Assembly (NCBI GenBank): GCA_019456165.1
Contig: VRUJ01000021.1
Span: forward strand, 1 to 64,000
Direction: 5' to 3'
DNA: 64,000 nucleotides
Origin: Chloroflexota bacterium
GTDB taxonomy: Bacteria; Chloroflexota; Anaerolineae; Anaerolineales; UBA11579
Shown here one piece after another: positions 1-9,952 of the stretch (position 1 is its first letter; every line of letters starts with the position of its first letter). The translations under genes and the position numbers were made by a program. The notes under the pieces are model-generated. The model searched no databases, was not told the DNA's origin, and was given only the letters and a program-made list of their open reading frames with translations.

Positions 1-386
1 TCTTCAGAACCTCCTGCTTTTTAGTTCTCATGGATGCAAGTTTTATTCCATCTTATTCACCCTGACTGAGTACTAGACATATTTTTTCTCTCCTTCAAAA
101 ATTAACTTAAAACCTGAATTCCACGTCAGCATAAAATTGTCTACATTCTTTTCAAATGGCGAAGAATTTTGGAGAAACTTCCAATAGTATAGCATTTTCG
201 GCACCACATTGCCCTGAATTTTATGAATAATTCTTGTGAAGCAGAATATTGGGTAAGGCAAACAGATTGGCAACAGTCAACAAGATAATAGCTCTAATGA
301 AACTGTTTTAAACAGAAATGTGGCTAATTCCTCTCACGAAATTGCCCCCTAAACTTCTCCTAGGGAATACTCACCAAACTAAATTC
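1..386. other. Intergenic/edge region without a supportable gene
   Basis: This AT-rich stretch lies downstream of the AlbA_2-domain gene. The only open frame of any length is a 66-codon minus-strand frame with no recognisable domain and no convincing ribosome binding site. I see no RNA gene or clear repeat here. Confidence 0.5.
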
Positions 387-1331
387 TTAATATAAAAAAT
401 GCTGGTCTACTAACACAATTTCAGATGTGTTTTTTCTAAATTTTAATTTGTAATGATAAAAAGTAGCTCGCATATTGCTAGAGAAAAGTGAAATATCCAT
501 ATTGAGGACTTGAAATCTTCCATTCATTTTTATACGAAAATTACCAAAATTTAGACCGAATCCTTTGTGAATACCATCAGTGTAATGTGATGAGTAAATG
601 TTAGATTCAGGGTTGATGTCAGAGATATCTTGAAATCTTCTGTGATCACGGATAATTACAGCTTGCCCTTGGGAGTTTAAGAAATTGATTATGATTTTAA
701 CCTTTTCAGCTACCACTGTAGAGTTATTATCAACCCCAACCATTAATTCCCAAAAACCTTGATCACCCATCTTTATTGAGCGTTCATCAATATTTGGAAT
801 TAAATCAGGAGAGCGACTTCCGAAAAACATTCTTCTTAGGATTTCATAAGGAATGTCGCCAAATTCATCACCGACCCTTAAATAAAAATTTTTGTTATCT
901 GAAGTTCTGATTGGGTCACTTTCGGCATCGGGAATGAGTGTAATAATAATACCTCTTTTATCGCCTGGATTTTGTTTTATAGTTTTAATTTCAAAATTCA
1001 AAATACTAGGTTCGGTTGACAACGGAATATATTTAGCAATCTGGTTAGAAAAACTTTTGCAATTTGCAATAGGTTCAATTTGACTCAAAATATCAATATT
1101 TCCATGACTATGTTTTATGGTACTTACTCCCCAAACAATTACTCCTCCACCACTATTGGAAAATCCCGATACAGCTTTGGATATGTATTTTTTTTGATCT
1201 CTTGTTAGCGTTGGGTGAGTAGGGGCTTTCGCTTCTAAGTGTTGGGATTCACTTTCACCTTCTTGAATTAAGTGTTCAATATCTGAAAAATTTCTGATGC
1301 TCTCATATAGTTCAACTGAATGGGTCGTCAT
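387..1331 (-). CDS. AlbA_2 (Schlafen-like) putative DNA-binding domain protein
   Basis: A 314-residue soluble protein. Residues about 15-150 match the AlbA_2/Schlafen-type pattern: an E-x-K stretch (HLEAKAP), a glycine-rich strand (FSNSGGGVIVWGV), and a later FYLRVGDE segment typical of the ATP/nucleic-acid-binding fold. The C-terminal half is not recognised. The frame opens further upstream, but the start at MTTHSVEL is preferred because an AGGGA-like ribosome binding site precedes it. The gene lies just downstream of the 3' end of tRNA-Arg and is more AT-rich than the sdh genes, which fits accessory DNA. Members of this family occur both as regulators and in mobile or defence islands, so its role here is unknown. 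Confidence 0.75.
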   Translation of the reverse strand: MTTHSVELYESIRNFSDIEHLIQEGESESQHLEAKAPTHPTLTRDQKKYISKAVSGFSNSGGGVIVWGVSTIKHSHGNIDILSQIEPIANCKSFSNQIAKYIPLSTEPSILNFEIKTIKQNPGDKRGIIITLIPDAESDPIRTSDNKNFYLRVGDEFGDIPYEILRRMFFGSRSPDLIPNIDERSIKMGDQGFWELMVGVDNNSTVVAEKVKIIINFLNSQGQAVIIRDHRRFQDISDINPESNIYSSHYTDGIHKGFGLNFGNFRIKMNGRFQVLNMDISLFSSNMRATFYHYKLKFRKNTSEIVLVDQHFLY

Positions 1332-1498
1332 TATTATTATCCCTAAAAATGTCTTGTTAATATTATTTGAACAATTGCTTATGAGAGAACAAATCAATTT
1401 TGAAGGAGTTAGCTATCTTGAAATTTTCATCCCTTCGAAATCATCACGTGTCCATGAATCGCCAATAGATCGACCTCGGGCGGTTCTTCTGAATTCTG

Positions 1499-1572
1499 TA
1501 CCCCAGGACGGGCTCGAACCGCCAACCTACGCTTTAGGAGAGCGTCGCTCTATCCATTTGAGCTACTGGGGC
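1499..1572 (-). tRNA. tRNA-Arg (anticodon CCU)
   Basis: On the minus strand a full cloverleaf can be drawn. The acceptor stem is GCCCCAG/CTGGGGT with a G-T closing pair, followed by a GCTC/GAGC D stem. The anticodon stem is ACGCT/AGCGT around the loop CTCCTAA, and the T arm GGCGG/CCGTC carries TTCGAGC. Anticodon CCT reads AGG (Arg). The discriminator is A and CCA is not encoded. The tRNA stands alone between the sdh operon and the AlbA_2-domain gene. Confidence 0.95.
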
Positions 1573-1578
1573 ATACTT

Positions 1579-1627
1579 GCTAAAACCTATGGTTTTAGCT
1601 TAGGAGTTTCGGCGAAGCCGAAACTCC
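1579..1627. repeat. Two adjacent perfect hairpins
   Basis: The first inverted repeat is GCTAAAACC with a 3-nt loop (1579-1599). The second is GGAGTTTCGGC with a GAA loop and its exact complement (1603-1627). They lie between the end of the sdh operon and the 5' end of tRNA-Arg. They could be terminators, RNA processing structures or part of a palindromic repeat. There is no T-run after the second stem on either strand. Confidence 0.6.
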
Positions 1628-1692
1628 ATGCACTGTTAAAGTATACAACTTAGAAGTTTATCTGGCAAGGCGGCCTGTCAAACCTTACCTGC

Positions 1693-1712
1693 CAAGGGGT
1701 TTAAACCCCTTG
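1693..1712. terminator. Perfect 20-bp palindrome after sdhB (likely terminator)
   Basis: CAAGGGGTTTAAACCCCTTG is a perfect palindrome located 5 bp beyond the sdhB stop codon, in the position of an operon terminator. An identical copy stands at 51970-51989, after another gene. No long T-run follows, so a repeat-element origin is also possible. Confidence 0.5.
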
Positions 1713-1716
1713 CTTT

Positions 1717-2424
1717 CTACTCCAGACTGCCGCTAAAGACGGCACGTTTCACTTCTGCAATCGCCTGCGTCACGTGGATTTCGCGCGGGCAGGCCTCGGT
1801 GCAGTTAAACGCCGTGCGGCAGGCCCAAACCCCTTTGCGCTGGTTCAGGATCTCCAGGCGTTCAGATGCCGCCTTGTCGCGGCTGTCGAAGATAAAACGG
1901 TGCGCGTTGACTATCGCGGCCGGTCCCACGTACTCCCCATTAGACCAGAACGAGGGGCACGAAGTAGTGCAGGCCGCGCAAAGGATACATTTGGTGGTAT
2001 CGTCAAAGCGCGCCCGTTCTTCGGGGCTTTGCAAGCGTTCTTTGCCGTCCTCGGGTATGTCATCATTGACCATGTAGGGCAATATGGAGCGGTAGCTTTC
2101 CATGAAAGGCTCCATATCCACGATCAAGTCTTTGATCACCCGCAAGCCTAATAATGGTTCTAGCGTTATGGGGCTGCTCACATCCTGTACCAGCACCTTG
2201 CAAGCCAATTTGTTGCTGCCGTTGATGCGCATCGCATCAGAACCGCATACGCCATGAGCGCACGAACGCCGGAATGAAAGCGTGCCGTCGTGATAAGCCT
2301 TGACTTCCTCCATCAGATCCAAGATGCGGTCGGTAGGCTCTACTTCTAAATTGTAGCTGTCGAAGGTCGGTTTGGTTCTGCCGATTTCGGGGTTATAACG
2401 AAAAATTCTCAGAGTAACCTGCAT
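1717..2424 (-). CDS. sdhB: Succinate dehydrogenase iron-sulfur subunit
   Basis: Electron-transfer subunit of complex II (succinate:quinone oxidoreductase) or the related fumarate reductase. It is 235 residues, a normal length. The [2Fe-2S] ligands are C55, C60, D63 and C75, the same pattern and numbering as E. coli SdhB, with Asp as the third ligand. The C-terminal ferredoxin part has C146-x2-C149-x2-C152-x3-C156 and C202-x5-C208-x3-C212, which supply the [4Fe-4S] and [3Fe-4S] clusters. It is the last gene of sdhCDAB and follows sdhA by 11 bp. The sequence alone does not decide the direction of catalysis, but icd next door favours a TCA-cycle role. Confidence 0.96.
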   Translation of the reverse strand: MQVTLRIFRYNPEIGRTKPTFDSYNLEVEPTDRILDLMEEVKAYHDGTLSFRRSCAHGVCGSDAMRINGSNKLACKVLVQDVSSPITLEPLLGLRVIKDLIVDMEPFMESYRSILPYMVNDDIPEDGKERLQSPEERARFDDTTKCILCAACTTSCPSFWSNGEYVGPAAIVNAHRFIFDSRDKAASERLEILNQRKGVWACRTAFNCTEACPREIHVTQAIAEVKRAVFSGSLE

Positions 2425-2435
2425 ATTAGCCTCAC

Positions 2436-4229
2436 TTAATAGACCCGTTCTTGGGGTTCGAACTTGGTAACGGAAACCGGTTTATAACCCAAATCAACCT
2501 TGCCATCCCGCATCCAAGCCAGAGTATGCTTCATCCAATTGTCGTCATCCCGCTTGGGGAAATCTTCACGCGCATGTGCGCCGCGGCTTTCCTTGCGGGC
2601 AACGGCTGAGACTGCCGTCACTTCAGCAACGTCCAGCAGGCAGCCCAGTTCCCAGGCATCCAACATTTCGGTATTGAATACCTTGCCTTTATCCTCAAGA
2701 CCCACATCTTTGAAGCGTTCCTTCAACTCGGCAATCTTTTCCCTGGCCTGCGTCATGCCTTCCTCCGTGCGGAAAACCCCCACATGTTCCATCATAATGC
2801 TCTTCATTTCTTTTGCCAGGTCGGCTGTTTCTTCTTTTCCGCTGCCGTTCATAAACTGATCAATCTGTTGATGGGTATAACTTTCTGCGTCACCAGGCAG
2901 AGATACAAAATCCGACCCCTGAGCAAATTCCGCAGCCCGTAAACCAGCTTGTTTGCCGAAAACCACAAGGTCCAATAGCGAGTTGGTGCCCAGGCGGTTA
3001 GCGCCGTGCACCGAGACGCAGGCGACCTCCCCGGCAGCATACAAACCAGGCATTACGGTATTCTTATCGTCCACAAGCACTTCGCCGGCCATATTCGTGG
3101 GAATTCCTCCCATCGCGTAGTGGGCGGTGGGCTGCACAGGCATCATCTGCTCCAGCGGATCCACCCCCAGGTAAGTGCGGCAGAAATCGATGATATCCGG
3201 CAATTTTTCTAGGATGTCATCTCCTGTTACCCGGTAGGGCGTGCCGTCCGGTAAAACGCGGCCGTCGGATTCTGCATACTTGTTAACAGTCTCAGGCCGT
3301 ACGTCCAGGTTCATGTAGTTCTTTCCATTGATTCCGCGGCCGTCGCGCACTTCTAGATACATTGAACGACTGACCACATCGCGTGAGGCCAGGTCTTTCA
3401 CCGTTGGCGCATATCTTTCCATGAAGCGCTCACCATCGTTGTTGAGCAATACGCCGCCTTCCCCGCGCACACCTTCAGTGATCAAAATGCCCAGTTTGAA
3501 GATTCCGGTTGGGTGAAACTGGAAGAACTCCATATCCTCAGCCGGAATGCCCTTGCGCAGCGTTATTGCTACTCCATCGCCGGTGTAAGCATACGCGTTC
3601 GAGGTCACCTCCCAGACGCGCCCGTGGCCGCCAGTAGCGAAGATCACGGATTTAGCGTGGAAGGTGTGCAGCTCGCCAGTCGCCAGTTCAACGGCCACCA
3701 CACCAGCTGAGCTGCCGTTGACTACTAACAGGTCTAGGACCTGAAATTCATCATAAAAGGTGACTTCATTCTTGATGCACTGCTGGTAAAGAGTTTGTAA
3801 GATCATGTGCCCGGTCCGGTCGGCTGCATAGCAGGAGCGCAAAACCGGCTGCTTGGTATCATTGTTTGTGTGTCCGCCAAAGCGTCTTTGAGCGATGCGC
3901 CCATCTGCTGCGCGTGAGAAAGGCAATCCCATGTGCTCAAGCTCATATACTACTGGAATGGCTTCCTGGCACATGAATTCAATCGCATCCTGGTCTCCCA
4001 GATAATCGCTGCCTTTCACAGTATCGAAAGTGTGCCAACCGGTATTATCTTCCTCCTGGTTGCCCAATGCTGCGCCAATGCCGCCTTGCGCGGCCCCTGT
4101 ATGCGAACGAGTGGGATATAATTTACTCAGCACAGCGGTTTTTGCGCCGCGTGAGGCGTATAAGGCGGCCATCAAGCCAGCGCCGCCCCCGCCGACGATT
4201 ACAACTTCATACTGATGCTGGTTAGACAT
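2436..4229 (-). CDS. sdhA: Succinate dehydrogenase flavoprotein subunit
   Basis: Catalytic subunit of complex II that oxidises succinate to fumarate through covalently bound FAD. It is 597 residues, full length. The N-terminal dinucleotide fold ([12 protein letters not shown], from about residue 12) is followed by [14 protein letters not shown], where H43 is the expected covalent FAD histidine. Downstream are the capping-domain and active-site segments ([30 protein letters not shown]). The C-terminal helical domain is present. The gene lies between sdhD and sdhB in one operon. I see no truncation or changed catalytic residue. Confidence 0.97.
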   Translation of the reverse strand: MSNQHQYEVVIVGGGGAGLMAALYASRGAKTAVLSKLYPTRSHTGAAQGGIGAALGNQEEDNTGWHTFDTVKGSDYLGDQDAIEFMCQEAIPVVYELEHMGLPFSRAADGRIAQRRFGGHTNNDTKQPVLRSCYAADRTGHMILQTLYQQCIKNEVTFYDEFQVLDLLVVNGSSAGVVAVELATGELHTFHAKSVIFATGGHGRVWEVTSNAYAYTGDGVAITLRKGIPAEDMEFFQFHPTGIFKLGILITEGVRGEGGVLLNNDGERFMERYAPTVKDLASRDVVSRSMYLEVRDGRGINGKNYMNLDVRPETVNKYAESDGRVLPDGTPYRVTGDDILEKLPDIIDFCRTYLGVDPLEQMMPVQPTAHYAMGGIPTNMAGEVLVDDKNTVMPGLYAAGEVACVSVHGANRLGTNSLLDLVVFGKQAGLRAAEFAQGSDFVSLPGDAESYTHQQIDQFMNGSGKEETADLAKEMKSIMMEHVGVFRTEEGMTQAREKIAELKERFKDVGLEDKGKVFNTEMLDAWELGCLLDVAEVTAVSAVARKESRGAHAREDFPKRDDDNWMKHTLAWMRDGKVDLGYKPVSVTKFEPQERVY

Positions 4230-4255
4230 ACTTTTTTTCTCCGTAAGTTACCATT

Positions 4256-4633
4256 TTAGGCGAGTTCTGGTCGAGCGCCGGCAATCACTGCGACTGCCCC
4301 AATAGCGCTGACTATTAACCAGATGACCAACAACAGCCATGCCATACGGCGCTGGCCTTTTTCTGTGTGCACAAAGTCATTTACCACCTGACGTAATCCA
4401 TTCATACCGTGTGCGAACGCAAAAGTCAAAAGCAGGATGTCAAATATTTGCCAGCCAACGTTAGCTAAACGCACTGCTACGTAATCAATATCGATCTCAT
4501 GCACTCCGACAACTACATCTTGCAGCAGTACGTGGAACCAGGCCAGGGGGATAAGTAGAATGCCGCTGAGGCGCATAAATCGCCAGGCAGTAGCCTCAAT
4601 GTTTTTGGATGTCTTTACTTTTTGTGTGTTCAT
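4256..4633 (-). CDS. sdhD: Succinate dehydrogenase membrane anchor subunit (SdhD-type)
   Basis: Small hydrophobic subunit with three membrane segments that, with SdhC, anchors SdhAB and forms the haem b and quinone site. The His in the second helix (FAFAHGMNGLRQVV) is placed like the SdhD haem ligand. The start at MNTQKVK (125 residues) is chosen because GGAG sits a suitable distance upstream and overlaps the sdhC stop. An in-frame ATG 21 bp earlier lies inside sdhC and is less likely. Anchor sequences diverge fast, so the assignment leans on topology and operon position. Confidence 0.88.
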   Translation of the reverse strand: MNTQKVKTSKNIEATAWRFMRLSGILLIPLAWFHVLLQDVVVGVHEIDIDYVAVRLANVGWQIFDILLLTFAFAHGMNGLRQVVNDFVHTEKGQRRMAWLLLVIWLIVSAIGAVAVIAGARPELA

Positions 4634-4643
4634 CACTCTGCTC

Positions 4644-5075
4644 CTATCCGCCAAACATTCCGTAGTTGTGCTGCAGCATGTTGTACATCATCACACCCGC
4701 GGCTGGAAGCCACATAAGCGTACTCAGGATGAATGTCATGCGTACCCCGCCGCGTTGGGTTGCTATAGTCCATTTTTCAGGCAAGCGCAGATCCAATACC
4801 GATATACGCAATCCGTTCACCCCATGATAGATCACAGCAAACACCAGCCCAATCTCCCCCAACATAAAGGGGGTTGATTGGTATAAGGCGATGGCATGCT
4901 CGTACAATGATGGGAAAAAATATACCGTTGCAGTATCTAATATGTGTATTATCAAGAAAAGCAAGGTCCCCAGGCCGGTCAGCCGGTGCATCAGGAAGGA
5001 ATAATGTCCTTCACGTCCCCGGTAGCGCAAGTAACCGGTAAGAGTTGTACGCAGTGATGTAAGTATTGGTGTCAT
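4644..5075 (-). CDS. sdhC: Succinate dehydrogenase cytochrome b subunit (SdhC-type)
   Basis: Membrane anchor of complex II, 143 residues with three hydrophobic helices. The family signature S-F-x-x-H-R-x-T-G is present (SFLMHRLTG, S26/H30/R31). H84 in IYHGVNGLR occupies the usual axial haem ligand position. It is the first gene of sdhCDAB and is followed almost without gap by sdhD. The promoter is probably in the 106 bp separating it from icd, which is transcribed in the same direction upstream, so co-transcription with icd is possible. Confidence 0.9.
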   Translation of the reverse strand: MTPILTSLRTTLTGYLRYRGREGHYSFLMHRLTGLGTLLFLIIHILDTATVYFFPSLYEHAIALYQSTPFMLGEIGLVFAVIYHGVNGLRISVLDLRLPEKWTIATQRGGVRMTFILSTLMWLPAAGVMMYNMLQHNYGMFGG

Positions 5076-5181
5076 TTGTTACTCCTTAACATCCTGTCTA
5101 ATATCTGAAATAATAATAATTATCCCTGTTGGTTTTTTTCTGCTAACCTCGCGATAAAAACTCTCACCGCGGGTTAATCAA

Positions 5182-6480
5182 TCACATATGCTCAATGATC
5201 GCATCGCCGAATTCGGAAGTTTTCAACTTGGTGGCACCTTCCATCAGGCGGTGAAAATCGTAGGTAACTGTCTTAGCTCCAATCGCGCCTTCCATCCCGT
5301 CAACGATCAAGTCAGCGGCCTCCTGCCAGCCCATATAGCGGAACATCATCTCGCCAGACAGGATAACAGAGCCAGGATTAACCATATCTTTATTTGTATA
5401 TTTGGGAGCTGTGCCGTGGGTGGCTTCGAAAATGGCGGCCCCAGTGACGTAATTGATGTTGCCGCCAGGGGCAATGCCAATCCCGCCCACCTGTGCCGCC
5501 AGGGCATCCGAGAGGTAATCACCATTAAGATTCATGGTAGCCAGCACATCAAATGAGCTTGCACGCGTGATCGTCTGCTGGAAGACAATGTCGGCGATCA
5601 CGTCCTTGATAATCAGCTTGCCCGCTTTGACAGCCGCGTCTTGATCTGCATTGGCAGCTTCTTCGCCTTTCTCAGCTTTGGTGCGCTCCCATTCAGCCCA
5701 GGTATAAACCTGATCGCCAAACTCCCGTTCAGCCAAAGCGTAGCCCCAACTACGGAAAGAACCTTCCGTATATTTCATGATATTGCCTTTGTGCACCAGG
5801 GCTACGTTATCGCGTTTGTGCTCCAGAGCCCACGTAATTGCAGCACGTACCAGCCTTTCTGTTCCTTCTACCGAAACCGGCTTGAGGCCTATGCCAGAGC
5901 TGTCAGGAAAGCGAATTTTGGCAAACTCATCTGGGAAATTCTGCTTAAGCAAAGATTTAAATTTCTCACTTTCTTCCGTACCGTTTTCGAATTCTATGCC
6001 AGCGTAAATGTCTTCCGTGTTCTCCCGGAAAACGACCATATCAACATCTTGTGGACGCTTCACTGGAGAAGGAACACCCTTATACCAACGCACCGGGCGT
6101 AAGCACACGTACAAGTCCAGAGCCTTACGCAGAGCTACGTTTAAAGAACGGATTCCGCCGCCAATCGGGGTGGTCAGTGGGCCTTTGATACCAACTAAAA
6201 ATTCTTCGAAGGCTTCGATAGTCTCCCCAGGAAGCCATTCTTGATATTTATCAAATGCTTTTTGCCCAGCGAATACTTCCATCCAGTGCAGTTTGCGGCT
6301 GCCGTTATAGGCTTTCTCAACTGCTGCATCAAACACACGCACCGCGGCTCTCCATAAGTCTGGGCCAATGCCGTCACCTTCAATAAATGGAACGATGGGA
6401 TTATCGGGTACCTGCAGTTTTCCGCCCTGGATGGTGATCTTCTGGCCCCCCTCAGGAACAATGATGTGCTTATATGCCAT
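5182..6480 (-). CDS. icd: NADP-dependent isocitrate dehydrogenase
   Basis: Converts isocitrate to 2-oxoglutarate and CO2 with reduction of NADP+. It is 432 residues, a normal length for the homodimeric bacterial enzyme. Substrate-site features include S112 in [13 protein letters not shown] (the serine phosphorylated in E. coli), [11 protein letters not shown] and NLNGDYLSD. The cofactor loop [11 protein letters not shown] keeps the Lys-Tyr pair associated with NADP specificity. The gene lies upstream of sdhCDAB on the same strand, giving a small TCA-cycle cluster. A palindrome and a TATAAT box lie upstream (see 6514-6551). Confidence 0.96.
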   Translation of the reverse strand: MAYKHIIVPEGGQKITIQGGKLQVPDNPIVPFIEGDGIGPDLWRAAVRVFDAAVEKAYNGSRKLHWMEVFAGQKAFDKYQEWLPGETIEAFEEFLVGIKGPLTTPIGGGIRSLNVALRKALDLYVCLRPVRWYKGVPSPVKRPQDVDMVVFRENTEDIYAGIEFENGTEESEKFKSLLKQNFPDEFAKIRFPDSSGIGLKPVSVEGTERLVRAAITWALEHKRDNVALVHKGNIMKYTEGSFRSWGYALAEREFGDQVYTWAEWERTKAEKGEEAANADQDAAVKAGKLIIKDVIADIVFQQTITRASSFDVLATMNLNGDYLSDALAAQVGGIGIAPGGNINYVTGAAIFEATHGTAPKYTNKDMVNPGSVILSGEMMFRYMGWQEAADLIVDGMEGAIGAKTVTYDFHRLMEGATKLKTSEFGDAIIEHM

Positions 6481-6513
6481 AAGAAACGCTCTCCTATTAC
6501 ACTATTTCCCCAA

Positions 6514-6551
6514 ATTATACACCTTTATTAGTGAAAGTGATACTTTTCACT
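6514..6551 (-). promoter_or_regulatory. Candidate icd promoter and overlapping palindrome
   Basis: On the minus strand a TATAAT (6519-6514) stands 33 bp upstream of the icd start. Just upstream lies the palindrome AGTGAAA-N8-TTTCACT (6530-6551). No good -35 hexamer is visible at 16-18 bp, where the palindrome sits, so the palindrome may be an activator or repressor site. The factor is unknown. Confidence 0.4.
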
Positions 6552-6825
6552 TATGCAAACCTATTGTAATTAATATTCTCACCCAGGTCACTTTGATATA
6601 TAATGCGTGGGGTCAAATATGCTATTCAGCGGTACTAATAGAATACCAATATAATCTATGTAATCCCTGGTCTAGAAAAATATATAATCGACCTTTGAAA
6701 GATAAGACACTAAAAAGCTGAGTGCGCATAGCTCGGATAGACCAATCGATTCCTATGTAAATTTCAGCAATTAAAAACACTTTTGAGGTACCTACTTATT
6801 TAATGCAAAATCGGAGAATTAATGA
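6552..6825. other. Divergent intergenic region icd / P-type ATPase
   Basis: AT-rich spacer between two divergent genes. A CGGAG ribosome binding site precedes the ATPase start. I see no RNA gene or obvious repeat beyond the palindrome described upstream of icd. Confidence 0.4.
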
Positions 6826-9636
6826 ATGACGAGCCAAGCAAGCATCATTAAACCACCCTCGTCGAAAACAGAATCTGACGAAGAATGGCATAGTTTAACC
6901 CCTGATAGTATTATCGATCTATTGGCAACTTCCCCAGCCACGGGATTATCCACAGAAGAAGTTACAAAACGCCAAGAAAAATACGGTCACAACCAGTTAG
7001 TTGAAGCCCCGCCAACATCTTTTTGGGAGTTGCTGTGGGAACAGTTCAACAACTTCGTGGTCATCCTATTGGTGGCTGCGGCGCTAATCTCTGCAGTCCT
7101 GGGGGAATGGGTAGAGGCAATCGCGATCCTGGCCATTGTGGTATTGAACGCAGCTTTAGGAATCGTTCAAGAGCGCCGTGCTGAAGAGGAATTAGCCGCT
7201 TTACGTAAATTGGCCGCTCCAGATGCTCAGGTTTTGCGCGATGGGCATCGCCGGTTAATCTCCTCCCGCGAAGTTGTTCCGGGAGATATCGTACTCTTGG
7301 AAGCGGGAAACTACATACCGGCTGACGTGCGCTTGCTAGAGTCCGTTAATTTGCGCGTCGAGGAAGCCGCTCTAACCGGCGAATCAGTTCCAGTGCAGAA
7401 AGACGCCAGCATACTCCTACAAGGTGATGTGCCCTTGGGAGACCGTAAAAACACAGCCTTTATGGGCACATTGGTAAGCTACGGGCGCGGCCGGGGTGTG
7501 GTAATCAGCACAGGTATGCACACCCAAATCGGTTTGATCGCCACTATGCTGCAAGCCGTCCAACAAGATCCTACTCCTTTACAGCGCCGCTTAGATCAAT
7601 TGGGCAAAACCCTGGGTTGGGCTGCTCTAGCCATCAGCGCTTTGGTATTCTTATTAGGGTGGCTGCGGGGTTCTGACCCGCTAGACATGTTCTTGATCGC
7701 CATCAGCCTTGCTATAGCCGCCGTGCCAGAGGGTCTACCTGCAGTAGTAACTATCAGCCTGGCGCTGGGTATGCGCGAAATGATCAGCCGCAATGCTCTC
7801 ATCAGGCGCTTATCTTCGGTGGAAACTCTCGGCTCTGCCACAGTGATTGGGTCAGATAAAACCGGTACCTTGACGCAGAACCAGATGACTGTTACGCGCA
7901 TTTGGGTCGACGATCAAACGGTTGAGGTGGAGGGCACAGGCTATGCGCCCCGCGGCAATTTCACTATTGACGGTCAGGCCGTCAACCTGCATGAGCACCC
8001 AGCAGTGTTGACTGCACTTTGGGTTGGCGCGCTCAACAGTAACGCTGAACTTGAAGCCTCAGGGGCCAGTGACATGCAAAAAACATTTCGCATCGTTGGT
8101 GATCCCACTGAAGGGGCAATTGTTGTGGCCGCGGCCAAGGCAGATTCCTCCTACAGAACTTTAGAACAAGCCTACCCGAGGGTACAAGAAACCCCGTTCG
8201 ACTCTGAACGCAAACGCATGACTACAGTACACCAAATCCACGAACCCAAAGATGAGGATATTTCTCCATTCTATGATGACGGACAATTTAAATGGCACGT
8301 AGTGACCGTAAAAGGCGCGCCGGATATTGTCCTCGATTTATGCAATCAATATCAACGCAGTGATGATACACAGGCCAGCCTTAGTGATGGAATGCGTAAA
8401 AGAATTTTAGAAGCTAACGAATTGATGGCCAAAGGCGCCTTAAGAGTGATCGCGGTGGCATACCGTGTAACCAAAGACCTGCCAGCAGTGGTCGGAATTG
8501 AAGAGCTCGAGGATGATTTGATCTTCGTCGGATTGCTCGGTATGATTGATCCCCCACGCCCAGAAGTTGTGGATGCATTGAGTCTTGCCCGGAATGCCGG
8601 CATACGAACTATCATGATCACAGGTGATTTTCCACAAACCGGGCGCGCTATTGCAGAAGCTATTGGCCTTTTTAAACCCGGCCACAAAGTACTGACCGGC
8701 AGCGAGCTCAACAATATGGACGATGAAACCTTGCAGCGCGAAGTTGAACACACTGATGTTTTCGCGCGCGTTTCGCCTGAGCATAAGGTTCGCATCGTGC
8801 AAGCTCTGCGTGATACAGGCCAGGTTGTAGCCATGACCGGAGACGGTGTAAACGATGCCCCAGCGTTGAAACAGGCCGATATCGGCGTGGCGATGGGGGT
8901 TACAGGTACAGACGTGGCCAAGGAAACAGCCGATATGGTTCTGACAGATGACAATTACAGCAGCATCGTTTCGGCAGTGGAACAAGGACGCATCATTTAC
9001 AGTAATATTCGCAAATTTGTATACTATCTACTTTCCTGTAACCTGGCAGAGATCGGCGTCATCTTCCTGGCAACGGCAGGGGGTCTAGCCTCTCCGCTAA
9101 ATGCAATCCAACTCTTGTGGCTCAACCTGGTGACCGACGGCGCCCCGGCTCTGGCCCTGGGCACGGAAGTTGGCGACCCGGATATCATGGAAATACCCCC
9201 ACGTCCCCCTAAAGAGCCAATCATCAACAGCTTCATGCTCAAAGGTATCATCGTGCAAACCGTTGCCATCACCGCTGTCACACTGGCTGCCTATCTGGTA
9301 GGATTACGCCTGTACCCCTCCGCCACAGGCGAGTTCAACAGCTTGGCAGCGACCATGGCCTTTGTAACCCTTTCGCTTTCTGAACTGCTAAGAGCTTTCA
9401 CCGCCCGTTCGGAGCGTTACCCAATAATAAAAATCGGCGTTTTTACTAACAAAAACATGAACTGGGCTGTCATATCTTCAACCTTTCTGTTGTTAGCTGT
9501 GGTTTATATCCCTTTCCTGCAGCCGATCTTTAAAACCACCCCGCTTGGTTTTGCACACTGGATTTACGTTCTTCCGCTGCTCACTATCCCCGCCATCGCC
9601 GCAGAGATCACTAAGTGGGTGCTTTCAAGAGAATAG
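6826..9636 (+). CDS. Cation-transporting P-type ATPase, Ca2+-type (P2A-like)
   Basis: ATP-driven cation pump of 936 residues. Domains in order: N-terminal cation-ATPase domain, two membrane helices, actuator domain with TGES, M3-M4 with AAVPEGLPAVVT, the phosphorylation site DKTGT (Asp about residue 344), the nucleotide-binding domain, TGDGVNDAPALKQAD, and C-terminal helices. Ca2+-site residues of the SERCA/PMR1 class are kept: Glu in PEGLP, Asn and Glu in SCNLAEI (M5), Asn/Asp in NLVTDGAPA (M6) and Glu in LSLSELLRAF (M8). Ca2+ export is therefore the best guess. Mn2+ or other divalent ions cannot be excluded. It is transcribed alone, divergent from icd. Confidence 0.93.
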   Translation: MTSQASIIKPPSSKTESDEEWHSLTPDSIIDLLATSPATGLSTEEVTKRQEKYGHNQLVEAPPTSFWELLWEQFNNFVVILLVAAALISAVLGEWVEAIAILAIVVLNAALGIVQERRAEEELAALRKLAAPDAQVLRDGHRRLISSREVVPGDIVLLEAGNYIPADVRLLESVNLRVEEAALTGESVPVQKDASILLQGDVPLGDRKNTAFMGTLVSYGRGRGVVISTGMHTQIGLIATMLQAVQQDPTPLQRRLDQLGKTLGWAALAISALVFLLGWLRGSDPLDMFLIAISLAIAAVPEGLPAVVTISLALGMREMISRNALIRRLSSVETLGSATVIGSDKTGTLTQNQMTVTRIWVDDQTVEVEGTGYAPRGNFTIDGQAVNLHEHPAVLTALWVGALNSNAELEASGASDMQKTFRIVGDPTEGAIVVAAAKADSSYRTLEQAYPRVQETPFDSERKRMTTVHQIHEPKDEDISPFYDDGQFKWHVVTVKGAPDIVLDLCNQYQRSDDTQASLSDGMRKRILEANELMAKGALRVIAVAYRVTKDLPAVVGIEELEDDLIFVGLLGMIDPPRPEVVDALSLARNAGIRTIMITGDFPQTGRAIAEAIGLFKPGHKVLTGSELNNMDDETLQREVEHTDVFARVSPEHKVRIVQALRDTGQVVAMTGDGVNDAPALKQADIGVAMGVTGTDVAKETADMVLTDDNYSSIVSAVEQGRIIYSNIRKFVYYLLSCNLAEIGVIFLATAGGLASPLNAIQLLWLNLVTDGAPALALGTEVGDPDIMEIPPRPPKEPIINSFMLKGIIVQTVAITAVTLAAYLVGLRLYPSATGEFNSLAATMAFVTLSLSELLRAFTARSERYPIIKIGVFTNKNMNWAVISSTFLLLAVVYIPFLQPIFKTTPLGFAHWIYVLPLLTIPAIAAEITKWVLSRE

Positions 9637-9952
9637 TATCATCTTACAAGATTAATTATCTCGCAACTTCTACACATTTTGAGGGTTTCAACTTGAGGAT
9701 AAATCTGGATGAGGTATTGTAATACAAATAGGACAAACGTTCGAAATTTAGATGCGGGAACATGTTGACAACTCCCTATACACTTTGTATAATAAAGATT
9801 AATGAATACGATGGAAAGTTAAATTTACAATCGTTTGGTAACAAATTTTCATATAGAAAGTGAGGCACTCCTTGTATACCAAGCGCAGAATTTTTATTCC
9901 AATACCTTCCCTCTCTGAGGGGGGATTATTTAAAAGGAAAGGGTTATCAGCA
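9637..9952. other. Intergenic region, nothing recognised
   Basis: AT-rich spacer after the ATPase gene. I see no tRNA, hairpin terminator or convincing small gene. An AGGAAAGG ribosome binding site appears only at the far end, before the next start. Confidence 0.4.

Noticed and set aside
73-273. 66-codon minus-strand open frame
   Set aside because: No domain, no clear ribosome binding site and AT-rich composition. Not supportable as a gene.
1-1498. Duplicate of the tRNA-Arg 3' end as an attachment site
   Set aside because: No second copy of the T-arm/acceptor sequence was found in this stretch.
8352-8985. Long minus-strand open frames opposite the P-type ATPase gene
   Set aside because: They are antisense to the conserved phosphorylation and hinge regions of a full-length ATPase. 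They are shadows.
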